DNA of 64,000 nt, taken from the NCBI GenBank assembly GCA_004153385.1, contig SDAL01000001.1:558001-622000 (forward strand), given 5' to 3'. Under the pieces are notes generated by a model. That model saw only the letters and a program-made list of their open reading frames with translations, was not told the origin of the DNA and ran no database searches. Positions within the stretch are counted from its first letter, which is position 1. Each line of letters starts with the position of its first letter. The DNA comes from Paracoccaceae bacterium (GTDB lineage: Bacteria > Pseudomonadota > Alphaproteobacteria > Rhodobacterales > Rhodobacteraceae). This document shows, piece by piece, positions 37,515 to 47,365 of the stretch. The translations under genes and the position numbers were made by a program.

Positions 37515-38681
37515 ATGACCCCAGCAGCCCGAATTGCCGCCGCTATAGAGATTTTGGACCAGATTGCGCAGGGTGAACTGGCAGAACGGTGCTTGACCGC
37601 CTGGGCACGCGGGCATCGTTTCGCGGGCTCCAAGGATCGGGCCGCCATCCGTGACCATGTGTATGATGCATTGCGCTGTCGCGGCAGCTTTGGTCGCTTG
37701 GGCGGCGGCACGGATGGGCGGGCGCTGATGATCGGGGCGCTACGGGCAACTGAACAGGATGTAGACGCGATTTTCTCTGGTCTGGGTCATGCGCCGGCAC
37801 CACTGACACCAAAAGAACGTCAGGTTTGCGAGCCGCTTGCCGCCGGAGATCTGGCCGATCTGGACTGGCCCGACTGGCTGCGCCCGCAGATGCAGGCCGA
37901 TCTGGGATTAGCATATGATACCGTAAGCCAAACGGCGCGCCAGCGGGCACCGGTGTTTTTGCGTGTCAACCGTGCCAGAACGGATGTGGCGCAGGCACAG
38001 GCGCGTTTGAAAGACGACGGCATCGAGACGGTGGCTGTTCCTTTGGCGCAGTCTGCGTTGCAAGTGATCGCGGGCGCGCGACGCCTCAGGCAGACCGAAG
38101 CTTATCTGCAGGGAGTAGTGGAACTGCAGGATGCGGCCTCCCAAGCGGCGGTCGAGGCGCTGCCGCTCGACGCCTGTCAAACCGCTTTGGATTTTTGTGC
38201 GGGTGGGGGCGGCAAAGCATTGGCTATGGCCGCCCGAGCCCCTGATCTGAACGTAACGGCACATGACGCCAATCCGGCGCGAATGAAGGATTTGGCGGTG
38301 CGTGCAGATCGCGCAGGCACACCAATCAACCAAGTGAAAACCCAAGACCTGAGAGGGGTGTGGGATCTTGTTTTGGTGGACGCACCCTGTTCCGGCTCTG
38401 GCACGTGGCGGCGCACACCCGATGCGAAATGGCGTCTTACCCAAAGCGGTTTGGACGATCTGGTCGCGCTGCAAGCCGGGATTTTGAAGGATGCCTCGTC
38501 CTACGTCGCCCCAAATGGCATGCTGGTTTATATGACGTGTTCGATGCTTCGCGCTGAAAATCACGATCAGGTTTCAGCATTCACAGCCTCCGGCAAATGG
38601 GACCTGTTCGAAGACCGTGCGATGACGCCCGTGGATGGCGGGGACGGGTTTTATTATGCGATTTTGAAGCGCTGTGTTTGA
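37515..38681 (+). CDS. rsmB: 16S rRNA m5C methyltransferase RsmB-like
   Basis: A 388-residue RNA methyltransferase of the RsmB (Fmu) type, starting ATG at 37515 with AGAGGA upstream. An N-terminal RNA-binding helical domain (MTPAARIAAAIEILDQIAQG) is followed by the Rossmann methyltransferase: ALDFCAGGGGKALAMAARA (SAM-binding), DLVLVDAPCSGSGTWRR with the catalytic Cys, and MLVYMTCSMLRAEN with the second Cys. Members methylate C967 of 16S rRNA. The N-terminal part lacks the full NusB-like length, which is common in alphaproteobacteria. It follows guaB. Confidence 0.9.
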   Translation: MTPAARIAAAIEILDQIAQGELAERCLTAWARGHRFAGSKDRAAIRDHVYDALRCRGSFGRLGGGTDGRALMIGALRATEQDVDAIFSGLGHAPAPLTPKERQVCEPLAAGDLADLDWPDWLRPQMQADLGLAYDTVSQTARQRAPVFLRVNRARTDVAQAQARLKDDGIETVAVPLAQSALQVIAGARRLRQTEAYLQGVVELQDAASQAAVEALPLDACQTALDFCAGGGGKALAMAARAPDLNVTAHDANPARMKDLAVRADRAGTPINQVKTQDLRGVWDLVLVDAPCSGSGTWRRTPDAKWRLTQSGLDDLVALQAGILKDASSYVAPNGMLVYMTCSMLRAENHDQVSAFTASGKWDLFEDRAMTPVDGGDGFYYAILKRCV

Positions 38682-38745
38682 GGATCGCGAGAATTCGCGA
38701 AAGCGTCGGGGTTTTCAGAGTATTTTTCGCGTGTAGGTGGCTCTG

Positions 38746-38760
38746 TTAACCGTCTGTTAA
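38746..38760 (+). promoter_or_regulatory. CtrA binding site upstream of cckA
   Basis: TTAA (38746-38749), seven bases, TTAA (38757-38760), followed by C: the full consensus TTAA-N7-TTAAC. It lies 15 bases upstream of the first cckA ATG, so bound CtrA could block or activate transcription depending on the start site. Confidence 0.75.
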
Positions 38761-38775
38761 CCGCTCTGCCGCCTG

Positions 38776-41115
38776 ATGCAGAGGATGGAACACAAACGCT
38801 CCACCCCTGTTATGATTGGCAATCCCGCGTGGCTCAGAATGCGGCGGACGCTTGGCGATCTGTCTCCTGCTGCCAGTTATCTGGCGATGTCTGGCGGTGG
38901 GGCGGTGTGCCTTGCGGTTCTGGTGAACGACCGCGCCGCGGTTTTGTTGCTGTGCTCGGTTGCGCTGGCCTTTGGCATTCTGGCCGCAGCGATGCATGTT
39001 TACCAGATTTATCACGAAAAGCGTCGCATTGCCTTGCACGAATTGATCGCAGCCGTCGTAGACAGCGACGCGATGCCCGCATTCTTGACCGATGTGCACA
39101 CGAAGGTTGCCTATCAGAACACAGCTGCGCTGACGGTGTTTGGTGGGCAAGGGGCCAACAGCCTGACTTATGCGCTTAGGGAACATCTGGCAGAGCCGAA
39201 AACCCTCCTGCGCAGGCTGCAGAAATCGGCGCAAAAACACGGGTCGGCTTGCGAGGATGTGCTCACACGGCGCGGACATGTTAGGGTGGGTGTACATTGT
39301 GTGGGAGAAGAGGATTTTCTGTGGCGGTTGGAAGATTTAACGGGGCAGCCATCAATGAGCCATATGAACGATAGCATCAGCATGCCGATGCTGGTGGCTG
39401 CAAGCAACGGCGATGTCTTGTCGATGAATGCGGCCATGAAGCGATTGATCGGTAAAGATGTTCAAACGTTGGATCACCTGTTCACGGATTTGCCACTGAA
39501 AGCGGGCACGGTGCACGAGGTTTCTACCCGACATGGTCCGCTGGATCGGATGGTCGCGGAGATTGATCAGGGCGCAGGACACCGCGAGATCTATCTTGTG
39601 CCGGTGGCCGGAGGCCAGTCCTTGCGCGATGATTCAAATTGTTTCGATGTGTTGCCAGTCGCGCTTTTGCGTCTTGACGGCGATGGTAAGATTATCACCA
39701 GCAATTTAGCGGGCCGCACCTTGTTAGGCGATCTTTCGGACCAGCCGAATATGGCTGATGTGTTCGAGGGGCCTGGTCGTCCGGTGCGTGACTGGGTGCA
39801 CGAGGCGTTCACCGGACGTATGGAGAACCGGCCGGAAGTTTTGCGCGCGGTGCGTGGCGAGCAAGAGCTTTATCTGCAGATCTCGCTTAGCCGGGTGGTC
39901 GATGCCAAGGGCGCGGGGCTGGTGGCTATCTTGTCTGATGCGACAAAGCTGAAGACACTGGAGGCGCAGTTCGTGCAAAGCCAGAAGATGCAGGCGATCG
40001 GGCAGCTTGCTGGCGGTGTGGCGCATGATTTCAACAATCTTCTTACGGCGATTTCCGGTCACTGTGACCTGTTGATGTTACGCCATGCCAAAGGTGATCC
40101 TGATTTCGCCGATCTCGATCAAATCAGCCAGAATGCCAACCGGGCCGCCGCGCTGGTCGGACAGTTGTTAGCCTTTTCACGCAAGCAAACCCTGAAGCCG
40201 CAAATTGTGGATTTACGCGATTCCCTCGCTGATCTGACCCATCTGCTCAATCGTCTTGTGGGCGAAAAAATCCAGCTGGGTCTGACCCATGCCCCGGATC
40301 TGCGCCGGATCAAGGTGGACAAGCGCCAGTTGGAGCAGGTGGTTATGAATTTGGTCGTCAACGCGCGTGATGCGATGGTCAATGGCGGCGCGATCCAGAT
40401 TGAAACTGAGAATGTGGAGTTTTCGCAGGACTTTAAGCGCGAGCGCGTGTCTGTCCCAAAAGGAACATATGTGAGTGTTAAGGTGATTGACGAGGGCACC
40501 GGGATCGCCGCTGACAAACTCGACAAGATATTCGAGCCTTTCTTCACCACCAAACGCACGGGCGAGGGCACCGGGCTGGGCTTGTCCACCGCCTATGGTA
40601 TCATCAAGCAAACCGGCGGTTATATCTTTTGCGATACGGTCATCGGCGTGGGGACCAGCTTTACATTGCTGCTGCCCGCCTATGACGATCCGGTGCCGGA
40701 GCCTGTGATACCCGCACACCATAGTGCCGCGCCTGCTGGTGGATCACAGCGCCTGGCCACTGTCCTTCTGGTGGAAGACGAGGCCCCTGTCAGGGCGTTT
40801 GCCGCGCGTGCGCTGACGCTGCGCGGCTATGAGGTCTTGGAGGCGGAAAATGCCGAGGCTGCGCTGGACACCCTGCAAGACCCCGACCTTGGGATCGATG
40901 TTTTTGTCACCGATGTGATCATGCCCGGAATGGATGGTCCGACATGGGTAATGGAGGCGCTAAAGACACGGCCCGATACAGCTGTGGTCTTCATGTCGGG
41001 CTACGCCGAGGAGGTGTTTCACGACGGCGCACCACCGATTAAAGGATCGATCTTCTTGCCCAAACCGTTTTCTTTAAGCGAGCTGACGGCCGCGGTTGAA
41101 AAACAGCTAAACTAA
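38776..41115 (+). CDS. cckA: Hybrid histidine kinase CckA
   Basis: The cell-cycle kinase CckA, 779 residues, which phosphorylates CtrA through ChpT. A later ATG at 38785 is also possible. Two membrane helices lie near residues 33-75 (PAASYLAMSGGGAVCLAVLV; LLLCSVALAFGILAAAMHV). PAS-like sensor regions follow, then the H box QAIGQLAGGVAHDFNNLLTAI with His about 417, N box MNLVVNARDAM, G boxes DEGTGIAADKL and GEGTGLGLSTAYGI, and a receiver domain TVLLVEDEAPVRAFAARAL with Asp about 713 in VTDVIMPGMDG and KPF near the end. CtrA and SciP are encoded 16 kb downstream. A CtrA box precedes the gene. Confidence 0.96.
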   Translation: MQRMEHKRSTPVMIGNPAWLRMRRTLGDLSPAASYLAMSGGGAVCLAVLVNDRAAVLLLCSVALAFGILAAAMHVYQIYHEKRRIALHELIAAVVDSDAMPAFLTDVHTKVAYQNTAALTVFGGQGANSLTYALREHLAEPKTLLRRLQKSAQKHGSACEDVLTRRGHVRVGVHCVGEEDFLWRLEDLTGQPSMSHMNDSISMPMLVAASNGDVLSMNAAMKRLIGKDVQTLDHLFTDLPLKAGTVHEVSTRHGPLDRMVAEIDQGAGHREIYLVPVAGGQSLRDDSNCFDVLPVALLRLDGDGKIITSNLAGRTLLGDLSDQPNMADVFEGPGRPVRDWVHEAFTGRMENRPEVLRAVRGEQELYLQISLSRVVDAKGAGLVAILSDATKLKTLEAQFVQSQKMQAIGQLAGGVAHDFNNLLTAISGHCDLLMLRHAKGDPDFADLDQISQNANRAAALVGQLLAFSRKQTLKPQIVDLRDSLADLTHLLNRLVGEKIQLGLTHAPDLRRIKVDKRQLEQVVMNLVVNARDAMVNGGAIQIETENVEFSQDFKRERVSVPKGTYVSVKVIDEGTGIAADKLDKIFEPFFTTKRTGEGTGLGLSTAYGIIKQTGGYIFCDTVIGVGTSFTLLLPAYDDPVPEPVIPAHHSAAPAGGSQRLATVLLVEDEAPVRAFAARALTLRGYEVLEAENAEAALDTLQDPDLGIDVFVTDVIMPGMDGPTWVMEALKTRPDTAVVFMSGYAEEVFHDGAPPIKGSIFLPKPFSLSELTAAVEKQLN

Positions 41116-41711
41116 ACATTTGCAACGTGCTCATAAAGCGCGAAATCCTGCGCCATGAAGCTGCGAAGCCTATCTTGCGTGCTCGCGCTTAGATGGGTTT
41201 CAACAGCAGGGGGCACGTTAATGCGCGGCAGGGTAATTTCGAACAAAAGGCGGTCTTCCAGAAACCGCACGAACTGACCGATTTCCTCATAGCGGTAAAG
41301 CTGGTCCACAAGCAGTGTGCCGGCTGCATCTGTCAGGTAATCCGATTGTGATGAAAGGCGGGCATGTTGGGGGCAGTCCTGCGCCATGTAGTCGTTTGCG
41401 AAATCTTCAAAGCTACGCCCGCGCATCGGATGGGTGGGATCATCGAAATTGTCACGCTGCAAGAAACGGTACCATGAGCGCAACCATTCAATTGGATGGC
41501 GGATCAGGGCGACCGTGGTGAAGTGATCGTTGGTGCATGCTTCAAGATAGGGGGCAAGCGAGCGATAAAAATCTTGCGCAGACATGTGTTTGAGCGGATC
41601 TGGCCGCTGCATGGCGACACTTGCCAGCGGCTCCAGCGCGGCCTGCACGGCGGTCGAGGCGGTTTTGGGTGTGGCTAGAAATACGAGCCGTTGCTCCCAG
41701 AAAATAAGCAT
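41112..41711 (-). CDS. Sulfotransferase-like protein
   Basis: A 199-residue sulfotransferase-fold protein. The PAPS 5'-phosphosulfate loop is FLATPKTASTAVQAAL near the N-terminus, and the 3' phosphate site is in TVALIRHPIEWLRSWYRF. It contains RSFEDFANDYM and YRYEEIGQFVRFLED, as in bacterial sulfotransferase family 2. The acceptor is unknown; such genes are common in Roseobacters and may modify a surface polysaccharide. The stop overlaps the last codons of cckA in convergent orientation. Confidence 0.8.
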   Translation of the reverse strand: MLIFWEQRLVFLATPKTASTAVQAALEPLASVAMQRPDPLKHMSAQDFYRSLAPYLEACTNDHFTTVALIRHPIEWLRSWYRFLQRDNFDDPTHPMRGRSFEDFANDYMAQDCPQHARLSSQSDYLTDAAGTLLVDQLYRYEEIGQFVRFLEDRLLFEITLPRINVPPAVETHLSASTQDRLRSFMAQDFALYEHVANV

Positions 41712-41861
41712 AGGCGAGAGTGTCCCTGTTTTTCTCCAGAAATACTGATCTGGTGTTCAATCGTAAACCTTAGATTAACTACAGTTATCCACTGTGACTT
41801 TGATGTGGACCAAATAGGGCCATAAAAAATGTTCTTGTTTTGATCTGAAAGTCGGGGTAGG

Positions 41862-41876
41862 GAACATTAATCGAAC
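41862..41876 (+). promoter_or_regulatory. LexA SOS box of recA
   Basis: GAAC-ATTAATC-GAAC, an exact match to the alphaproteobacterial LexA box (GTTC-N7-GTTC on the other strand), 60 bases before the recA start. A weaker half-match GTTC-N7-GATC lies at 41831-41845. Confidence 0.88.
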
Positions 41877-41936
41877 ATTCACCATGCCGGGACGATTGTG
41901 ATCCCGCGTGCTCTGTGAAATAAGGAGATGATCCTG

Positions 41937-43007
41937 ATGGCAATGGCGGGCCTTTTCGATATGGCGGACAAGATGAAAGCAGATAAGCAAAAGGCGTTGG
42001 ATTCGGCGCTTTCCCAAATCGAACGTCAGTTCGGTAAGGGATCTATCATGAAACTTGGGGCCGACGGCGCCAAGATGGAAATTGAATCAACATCGACCGG
42101 ATCGCTGGGGCTGGATATCGCCCTTGGAATTGGTGGTCTGCCCAAGGGGCGGATTGTCGAAATCTACGGACCGGAAAGCTCGGGTAAAACAACCCTGACG
42201 CTGCATACGATTGCCGAAGAGCAGAAAAAGGGCGGGATTTGCGCGTTTGTGGATGCAGAGCATGCGCTTGATCCCTCTTATGCGCGCAAACTTGGCGTAA
42301 ACCTTGATGATCTGCTTATTTCGCAGCCCGATACGGGCGAGCAGGCGCTTGAGATCGTTGAAACGCTGGTGCGCTCGGGTGCGGTCAGCATGGTTGTGAT
42401 CGATTCGGTTGCGGCATTGACGCCGAAAGCCGAAATCGAAGGCGACATGGGCGATGCGACCGTGGGCGCACAAGCTAGGCTGATGAGCCAGGCCATGCGC
42501 AAACTGACCGCATCGATCGGCCGGTCAAACTGTATGGTTGTGTTCATCAACCAGATCCGGATGAAAATCGGCGTGATGTTCGGCAGCCCGGAGACCACAT
42601 CCGGCGGCAACGCATTGAAATTCTATGCGTCGGTCCGGCTGGATATCCGCCGTATCGGATCGGTCAAGGACCGTGACGAGGTGGTTGGCAACTCTACACG
42701 CGTCAAGGTGGTTAAAAACAAGGTGGCCCCGCCCTTCAAGCAGGTCGAGTTCGATATCATGTATGGCGAAGGTATTTCCAAGGTTGGTGAGTTGATCGAT
42801 CTTGGCGTGAAAGCCGGCGTGGTCGAGAAATCTGGTGCATGGTATTCCTACGGCGACGAACGGGTGGGCCAAGGGCGCGAAAACGCCAAGCAGTTCATGC
42901 GCGACCACCCCGATATGGCGGCCGAAATCGAAAGCAAGATCCGGGCAAGTCACGGGTTGGTTCTGGATGCGGATCACGAAGACAGCGCGCTGACAGAAGA
43001 CGAGTGA
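41937..43007 (+). CDS. recA: Recombinase RecA
   Basis: RecA, 356 residues. The ATG at 41937 is taken because AAGGAG ends 9 bases upstream; an ATG at 41928 abuts that site. Walker A is [12 protein letters not shown], and the hallmark text is [35 protein letters not shown] and [38 protein letters not shown]. It binds single-stranded DNA for recombination and helps LexA cleave itself in the SOS response. A LexA box lies just upstream and a terminator follows. Confidence 0.99.
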   Translation: MAMAGLFDMADKMKADKQKALDSALSQIERQFGKGSIMKLGADGAKMEIESTSTGSLGLDIALGIGGLPKGRIVEIYGPESSGKTTLTLHTIAEEQKKGGICAFVDAEHALDPSYARKLGVNLDDLLISQPDTGEQALEIVETLVRSGAVSMVVIDSVAALTPKAEIEGDMGDATVGAQARLMSQAMRKLTASIGRSNCMVVFINQIRMKIGVMFGSPETTSGGNALKFYASVRLDIRRIGSVKDRDEVVGNSTRVKVVKNKVAPPFKQVEFDIMYGEGISKVGELIDLGVKAGVVEKSGAWYSYGDERVGQGRENAKQFMRDHPDMAAEIESKIRASHGLVLDADHEDSALTEDE

Positions 43008-43060
43008 TGATCGCCACGCGGCGTTCTTGAATGGGTCATAAAACGACATGAGTCATAAAG

Positions 43061-43087
43061 CCGGGCCTGTGCACAGGTCCGGTTTTT
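43061..43087 (+). terminator. Terminator after recA
   Basis: CCGGGCCTG (43061-43069) pairs with CAGGTCCGG (43074-43082) with one G-T pair around TGCA, then T run 43083-43087. Confidence 0.88.
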
Positions 43088-43147
43088 ACTTGCACAGCAA
43101 AATTAACTGACTAGTGTCGCGTAAAGTAAAAGACACAGGTCAGGTAT

Positions 43148-44023
43148 ATGAGCGGCTCGGATATTCAACGGCTTCGTCGGTTCAATCGCATTATCACATC
43201 AGCGCTTGGTGTGCTGGATGATCACTATCTGGGCCGCGGACGGTCGCTTGGTGCGGCCCGCGTTTTGCAAGCCATCGGCTGGGGGGTGCATGATCTGGCG
43301 ATGCTTCGCAAGCGGCTTGATCTTGATTCAGGGTTGATGAGTCGGTTGCTGCGCGGGCTCGAGGCCGAGGATCTTGTGGCTTTGCACGCAGATCCGAATG
43401 ATGCACGCAAAAGGCTTGTGTCGCTGACACCGCGCGGGCAGGCGGAACATTCGGCCTATGAAGAGCTGTCTGATGATTTCGCCCGAACGATCTTGCATCA
43501 TACCCGTGACCGCGATGCGTTTTTGCAATCGGTTGATCAGGTGGCAGCCACAATGGGGCGCGCAAATGTTGTGATTTCCCCCTGCGATCCCGAAACACCT
43601 GACGCCCAATCCGCGCTTGAAGCCTATTGCGCGGAAATCGCGGCGCGATTGTCCCATGGGTTTGATCCCTCGGCCTCGGGGGGGGCGTGTTCCGACATGA
43701 TGCGTGCGCCTAGGGGATGCTTTTTGCTTGCGATGTCTGATGATCTGGCCGTGGGATGTGTGGGGTTGCAGCCATTGGGCCCCGCCTTGGGGGAGGTCAA
43801 GCGTTTGTGGGTTGCGCCGAGCTATCGCGGCACGGGGATTTCGCGGCGTTTGATGGGCGATATCGAGATGCAGGCCCGTGATATGGGAATGGACCGTCTG
43901 CGCCTTGATACAGCAGAAGAATTGCCAGAGGCCCGCGCGCTGTACTTGCGAAGCGGCTGGCGCGAGATCGACCGCTACAACCGCAACCCCTATGCGGCCT
44001 ATTTCTTCGAAAAAATCCTCTAG
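43148..44023 (+). CDS. MarR regulator fused to a GNAT acetyltransferase
   Basis: A 291-residue two-domain protein. Residues about 1-140 are MarR-like: [87 protein letters not shown]. Residues about 150-291 are [74 protein letters not shown]. The acetyl-CoA loop is R-G-T-G. Such fusions are known; substrate and target are unknown. It stands between recA and alaS, no operon link. Confidence 0.9.
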   Translation: MSGSDIQRLRRFNRIITSALGVLDDHYLGRGRSLGAARVLQAIGWGVHDLAMLRKRLDLDSGLMSRLLRGLEAEDLVALHADPNDARKRLVSLTPRGQAEHSAYEELSDDFARTILHHTRDRDAFLQSVDQVAATMGRANVVISPCDPETPDAQSALEAYCAEIAARLSHGFDPSASGGACSDMMRAPRGCFLLAMSDDLAVGCVGLQPLGPALGEVKRLWVAPSYRGTGISRRLMGDIEMQARDMGMDRLRLDTAEELPEARALYLRSGWREIDRYNRNPYAAYFFEKIL

Positions 44024-44118
44024 GCGGCCGCATTGATTTCAGATCGCGGGGCGGGCTTGCTGGACAGGCGCGCCCGTGGACGCTAAACGAGAGAAAATCC
44101 CTCAAAAGGGCGAGAGAA

Positions 44119-46773
44119 ATGGCCAGTCTGAACGAGATCCGTTCCACCTTCCTGAACTACTTCGAGCGTAACGGCCACAAGGTCGTGCCCAGCTCACCGC
44201 TGGTTCCGCGCAACGATCCGACTTTAATGTTTGTAAACTCCGGTATGGTGCAATTCAAAAATTGCTTCACCGGTGTTGAAAAGCGCGATTACAATCGTGC
44301 GACCACGGCGCAGAAATGCGTGCGCGCCGGTGGCAAACACAACGATCTCGACAATGTCGGATACACGGCCCGTCACCACACATTTTTCGAAATGATGGGG
44401 AATTTCTCTTTCGGGGATTACTTCAAAGAGCAGGCAATCACACATGCCTGGACCCTGCTGACCAAAGATTTCGGCATCCCGCAGGAAAAGCTTCTGGTGA
44501 CCGTCTATCACACCGATGACGAGGCCGCCAATCTTTGGAAAAAGATCGCCGGCCTGACCGACGACCGGATCATCCGTATTCCGACGTCCGACAACTTCTG
44601 GCAGATGGGGCCGACCGGCCCCTGTGGGCCATGTTCGGAGATTTTCTACGATCACGGCCCCGATATCTGGGGCGGTCCGCCCGGCAGCCCCGAGGAAGAC
44701 GGCGACCGGTTCATCGAAATCTGGAACATCGTTTTCATGCAAAACGAACAGTTCGAAGATGGCTCGATGCGCGCGCTTGATATGCAGTCGATCGATACCG
44801 GCATGGGGCTGGAACGGATCGGGGCCTTGTTGCAAGGCAAGCATGATAACTACGACACCGACCTGATGCGTCATCTGATCGAGGCGTCCGCCAATGTCAC
44901 TTCGGTCGATCCCGATGGACCGGGCAAAGTGCATCATCGTGTGATCGCCGATCACTTGCGCTCGACGGCGTTTTTGATTGCCGATGGCGTGATGCCGTCC
45001 AATGACGGGCGTGGCTATGTTTTGCGCCGGATCATGCGCCGTGCGATGCGTCATGCGCATATGCTGGGCACGAAAGATCCGGTGATGTTCAAGCTGGTGC
45101 CTGCACTGGTGCGCGAAATGGGGGCGGCCTATGGCGAGCTGGGGCGCGCGCAATCGCTGATCGAAGAAACCTTGAAGCTGGAAGAAACCCGGTTCCGCCA
45201 AACGCTGGACCGTGGGTTGAAGCTGCTTGACGAGGAACTTTCGGGCCTGCCGGATGGGGCGGAACTGCCCGGCCGTGCGGCATTCAAGCTGTATGACACT
45301 TATGGCTTTCCGCTGGACCTGACGCAGGATGCCTTGCGCGAAAAGGGCCGCAGCGTTGAAACCGATGGCTTTGACGCCGCCATGGCGGAACAGAAGGCCT
45401 TGGCGCGCGCGTCGTGGTCCGGCTCTGGCGAGAGTGCCGATAGCACGCTTTGGTTCGATCTTGCCCAGAAACATGGCGTGACAGAGTTTCTGGGCTATGA
45501 CACCGAAACTGTTGAAGGGCAGATTACGGCCGTGATCACCGATGGCGCGGAAGTGTCACAAAGCACAGGCCAGTGTCAGATCGTGGTCAATCAAACGCCG
45601 TTTTATGCGGAATCGGGCGGTCAGGTCGGGGATACCGGCGTGATTGTCACCGAAACCGGAACAGCCAAAATCACCGATACGAAAAAAGTGGCGGGGGTGT
45701 TTATCCATTTCGCCGAAGTGACCGAAGGCACGATCACGCGCGGGCAGGGGGCGCGTCTGGTTGTGGACCATGCGCGCCGCTCGGCCATTCGGGCCAATCA
45801 CTCTGCCACACACCTTCTGCACGAAGCGCTGCGCCGTGCCTTGGGCGATCATGTGGCACAGCGTGGCTCGCTCAATGCCGAAGACCGGCTGCGGTTCGAT
45901 TTCAGCCACACCAAGGCCATGACCCCAGACGAACTGTCCAAGGTCGAGGCGGAGGTGAACGAATTTATCCGCCAGAATTCCGGTGTGGACACGCGCATAA
46001 TGACCCCCGACGAGGCCCGCGGTCTTGGTGCGCAGGCACTTTTCGGCGAAAAATACGGTGATGAGGTACGTGTGGTGTCGATGGGCACGCTTGAAGGTAC
46101 GAAAAAAGGTGCCACTGGCGATGTCTATTCGCTGGAGCTTTGCGGCGGCACACATGTGGCGCGTACGGGCGATATAGGCGCGTTTGTGGCGCTTGGCGAT
46201 AGTGCATCGGCCTCCGGTGTGCGCCGGTTCGAGGCGCTGACGGGGCAGGTCGCGCTGGACTACCTCAAGGCGCAGGACATGCGGTTGCAAGACGTCGCGC
46301 AGGTTTTGAAAACATCGTCTGCAGACGTGGTCGAGCGGGTCAAGTCCTTGGCCGACGAGCGTAAGGCGCTCGCCAACGAGGTGGCACAGCTGCGTCGTGA
46401 GCTGGCGATGGGATCGGGGCCTGCAGGGGGTGCCGATGCGATCGAGATCAACGGGATCAAGCTGATTGCGCAGGCGATTTCCGGCGTAACCGGTAAGGAT
46501 CTGCCACCCCTGGTTGACGAGTTGAAGGCAAAAGTCGGCTCTGGCGCAGTACTGGTTGTGGCCGACACCGGTGGCAAGGCGGCTGTGGCCGCTGGTGTTA
46601 CCTCCGATTTGACCGGCACGATTTCTGCGGTTGATATGGTGCGTGCGGCAGCGCAGGCATTGGGTGGCAAAGGCGGTGGCGGACGAGCCGATATGGCACA
46701 GGCCGGTGGTGCTGATCCGTCCAAGTCAGACGATGCGATAGCCGCAGTCAAAACCCTGATCGAAGGAGTATAA
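44119..46773 (+). CDS. alaS: Alanyl-tRNA synthetase
   Basis: AlaRS, 884 residues, charges tRNA-Ala. It starts [47 protein letters not shown] (class II motif 1 region), and includes the editing domain text [42 protein letters not shown] with the zinc-type His and the later [15 protein letters not shown]. The C-terminal C-Ala domain closes with [16 protein letters not shown] and the acidic tail. The small DUF1330 gene follows 3 bases after the stop with an AAGGAG in front. Confidence 0.99.
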   Translation: MASLNEIRSTFLNYFERNGHKVVPSSPLVPRNDPTLMFVNSGMVQFKNCFTGVEKRDYNRATTAQKCVRAGGKHNDLDNVGYTARHHTFFEMMGNFSFGDYFKEQAITHAWTLLTKDFGIPQEKLLVTVYHTDDEAANLWKKIAGLTDDRIIRIPTSDNFWQMGPTGPCGPCSEIFYDHGPDIWGGPPGSPEEDGDRFIEIWNIVFMQNEQFEDGSMRALDMQSIDTGMGLERIGALLQGKHDNYDTDLMRHLIEASANVTSVDPDGPGKVHHRVIADHLRSTAFLIADGVMPSNDGRGYVLRRIMRRAMRHAHMLGTKDPVMFKLVPALVREMGAAYGELGRAQSLIEETLKLEETRFRQTLDRGLKLLDEELSGLPDGAELPGRAAFKLYDTYGFPLDLTQDALREKGRSVETDGFDAAMAEQKALARASWSGSGESADSTLWFDLAQKHGVTEFLGYDTETVEGQITAVITDGAEVSQSTGQCQIVVNQTPFYAESGGQVGDTGVIVTETGTAKITDTKKVAGVFIHFAEVTEGTITRGQGARLVVDHARRSAIRANHSATHLLHEALRRALGDHVAQRGSLNAEDRLRFDFSHTKAMTPDELSKVEAEVNEFIRQNSGVDTRIMTPDEARGLGAQALFGEKYGDEVRVVSMGTLEGTKKGATGDVYSLELCGGTHVARTGDIGAFVALGDSASASGVRRFEALTGQVALDYLKAQDMRLQDVAQVLKTSSADVVERVKSLADERKALANEVAQLRRELAMGSGPAGGADAIEINGIKLIAQAISGVTGKDLPPLVDELKAKVGSGAVLVVADTGGKAAVAAGVTSDLTGTISAVDMVRAAAQALGGKGGGGRADMAQAGGADPSKSDDAIAAVKTLIEGV

Positions 46774-46776
46774 ACG

Positions 46777-47067
46777 ATGCCTGGTGCGTATTGGATTGCA
46801 CATGTAACGGTGACTGATGCCGAAGCCTACGGTAAATATGCCGAAGGGGCAGGGCCTGCGATTGCCAAATTCGGTGGCAAGTTTCTGGCACGTGGCACGG
46901 CCTATAAACAGCTTGAAGGCAATGACCGCGCCCGCAATGTGGTGGCGTTTTTCCCCAGCCTTCAGGCGGCTGAAGATTGCTATAACAGCCCCGAGTATCA
47001 GGCCGCGCTCCAACATGCGATTGGTGCAGCCGAGCGTGATCTGGTCATTGTCGAGGCGATGGAATAA
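46777..47067 (+). CDS. DUF1330 family protein
   Basis: A 96-residue protein starting MPGAYWIAHVTVTDAEAYGKYAEGAGPAIAKFGGKFLARG, then NVVAFFPSLQAAEDCYNSPEYQAAL. This is the DUF1330 pattern: a dimeric ferredoxin-like alpha/beta-barrel fold, proposed to be a heme or small-molecule handling protein, with no proven activity. AAGGAG precedes the ATG, and it is 3 bases after alaS, so it is likely in one transcript ending at the terminator 47075. Confidence 0.9.
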   Translation: MPGAYWIAHVTVTDAEAYGKYAEGAGPAIAKFGGKFLARGTAYKQLEGNDRARNVVAFFPSLQAAEDCYNSPEYQAALQHAIGAAERDLVIVEAME

Positions 47068-47074
47068 GATTGGA

Positions 47075-47101
47075 AAGGCGCCCCCCGCGGGCGCCTTTTT
47101 T
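47075..47101 (+). terminator. Terminator of the alaS-DUF1330 unit
   Basis: AAGGCGCCC (47075-47083) pairs with GGGCGCCTT (47089-47097) over the loop CCCGC, followed by T run 47096-47101. Separates the alaS unit from cysS. Confidence 0.9.
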
Positions 47102-47231
47102 CATCAATACGTCCTATGGCTGAACGCTGTCACACAGGCGCGGGTTGCAAGCAGCTAAAGATGGTGAACTCCGCTGTGTCATAAGATGGTTTGGGCTTCA
47201 CAATGATGGATCCGCGCGTTAAGACGGGCCC

Positions 47232-47276
47232 ATGACCCAGACTGCAACCAACATGATTTGCTGCATTACCGGCTGA
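47232..47276 (+). CDS. Cys-Cys leader peptide upstream of cysS
   Basis: ATG ACC CAG ACT GCA ACC AAC ATG ATT TGC TGC ATT ACC GGC TGA gives MTQTATNMICCITG, 14 residues with two adjacent Cys codons at positions 10-11. It lies 90 bases before cysS. A weak ribosome-like GACGGG precedes the ATG, and the stop codon lies within the first stem of the attenuator described at 47268. Reading two Cys codons in a row is what a cysteine-charge sensor would need. Expression is not proven. Confidence 0.6.
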   Translation: MTQTATNMICCITG

Positions 47277-47340
47277 CATCCGTCAGGCGGTCCGGTCATG
47301 CTTTCCCAAGCTCTGCCCCGGGGACCCGCTGACGGGGAGC
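47268..47340 (+). promoter_or_regulatory. Candidate cysteine attenuator between leader peptide and cysS
   Basis: Three alternative stems can form. Stem A: CTGAC (47273-47277, covers the leader stop) with GTCAG (47282-47286), extended by ACCG/CGGT. Stem B: CCGTCAG (47280-47286) with CTGACGG (47329-47335), 7 perfect pairs. Stem C: GCT and CCCCG (47310-47320) with CGGGG and AGC (47333-47340). Stem B excludes A and C. No T run follows, so it may act on translation or through Rho rather than as an intrinsic terminator. Confidence 0.5.
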
Positions 47341-47365
47341 CTATGGCAAGGGAGCCTTGAGACCC

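Noticed and set aside
38685-38700. TCGCGAGAATTCGCGA hairpin after rsmB
   Set aside because: Perfect 6-bp stem but no T run; more likely a chance palindrome.
47343-47360. Tiny ORF MAREP just before cysS
   Set aside because: Only five codons, not in frame with cysS, and it overlaps the ribosome site; more likely chance.
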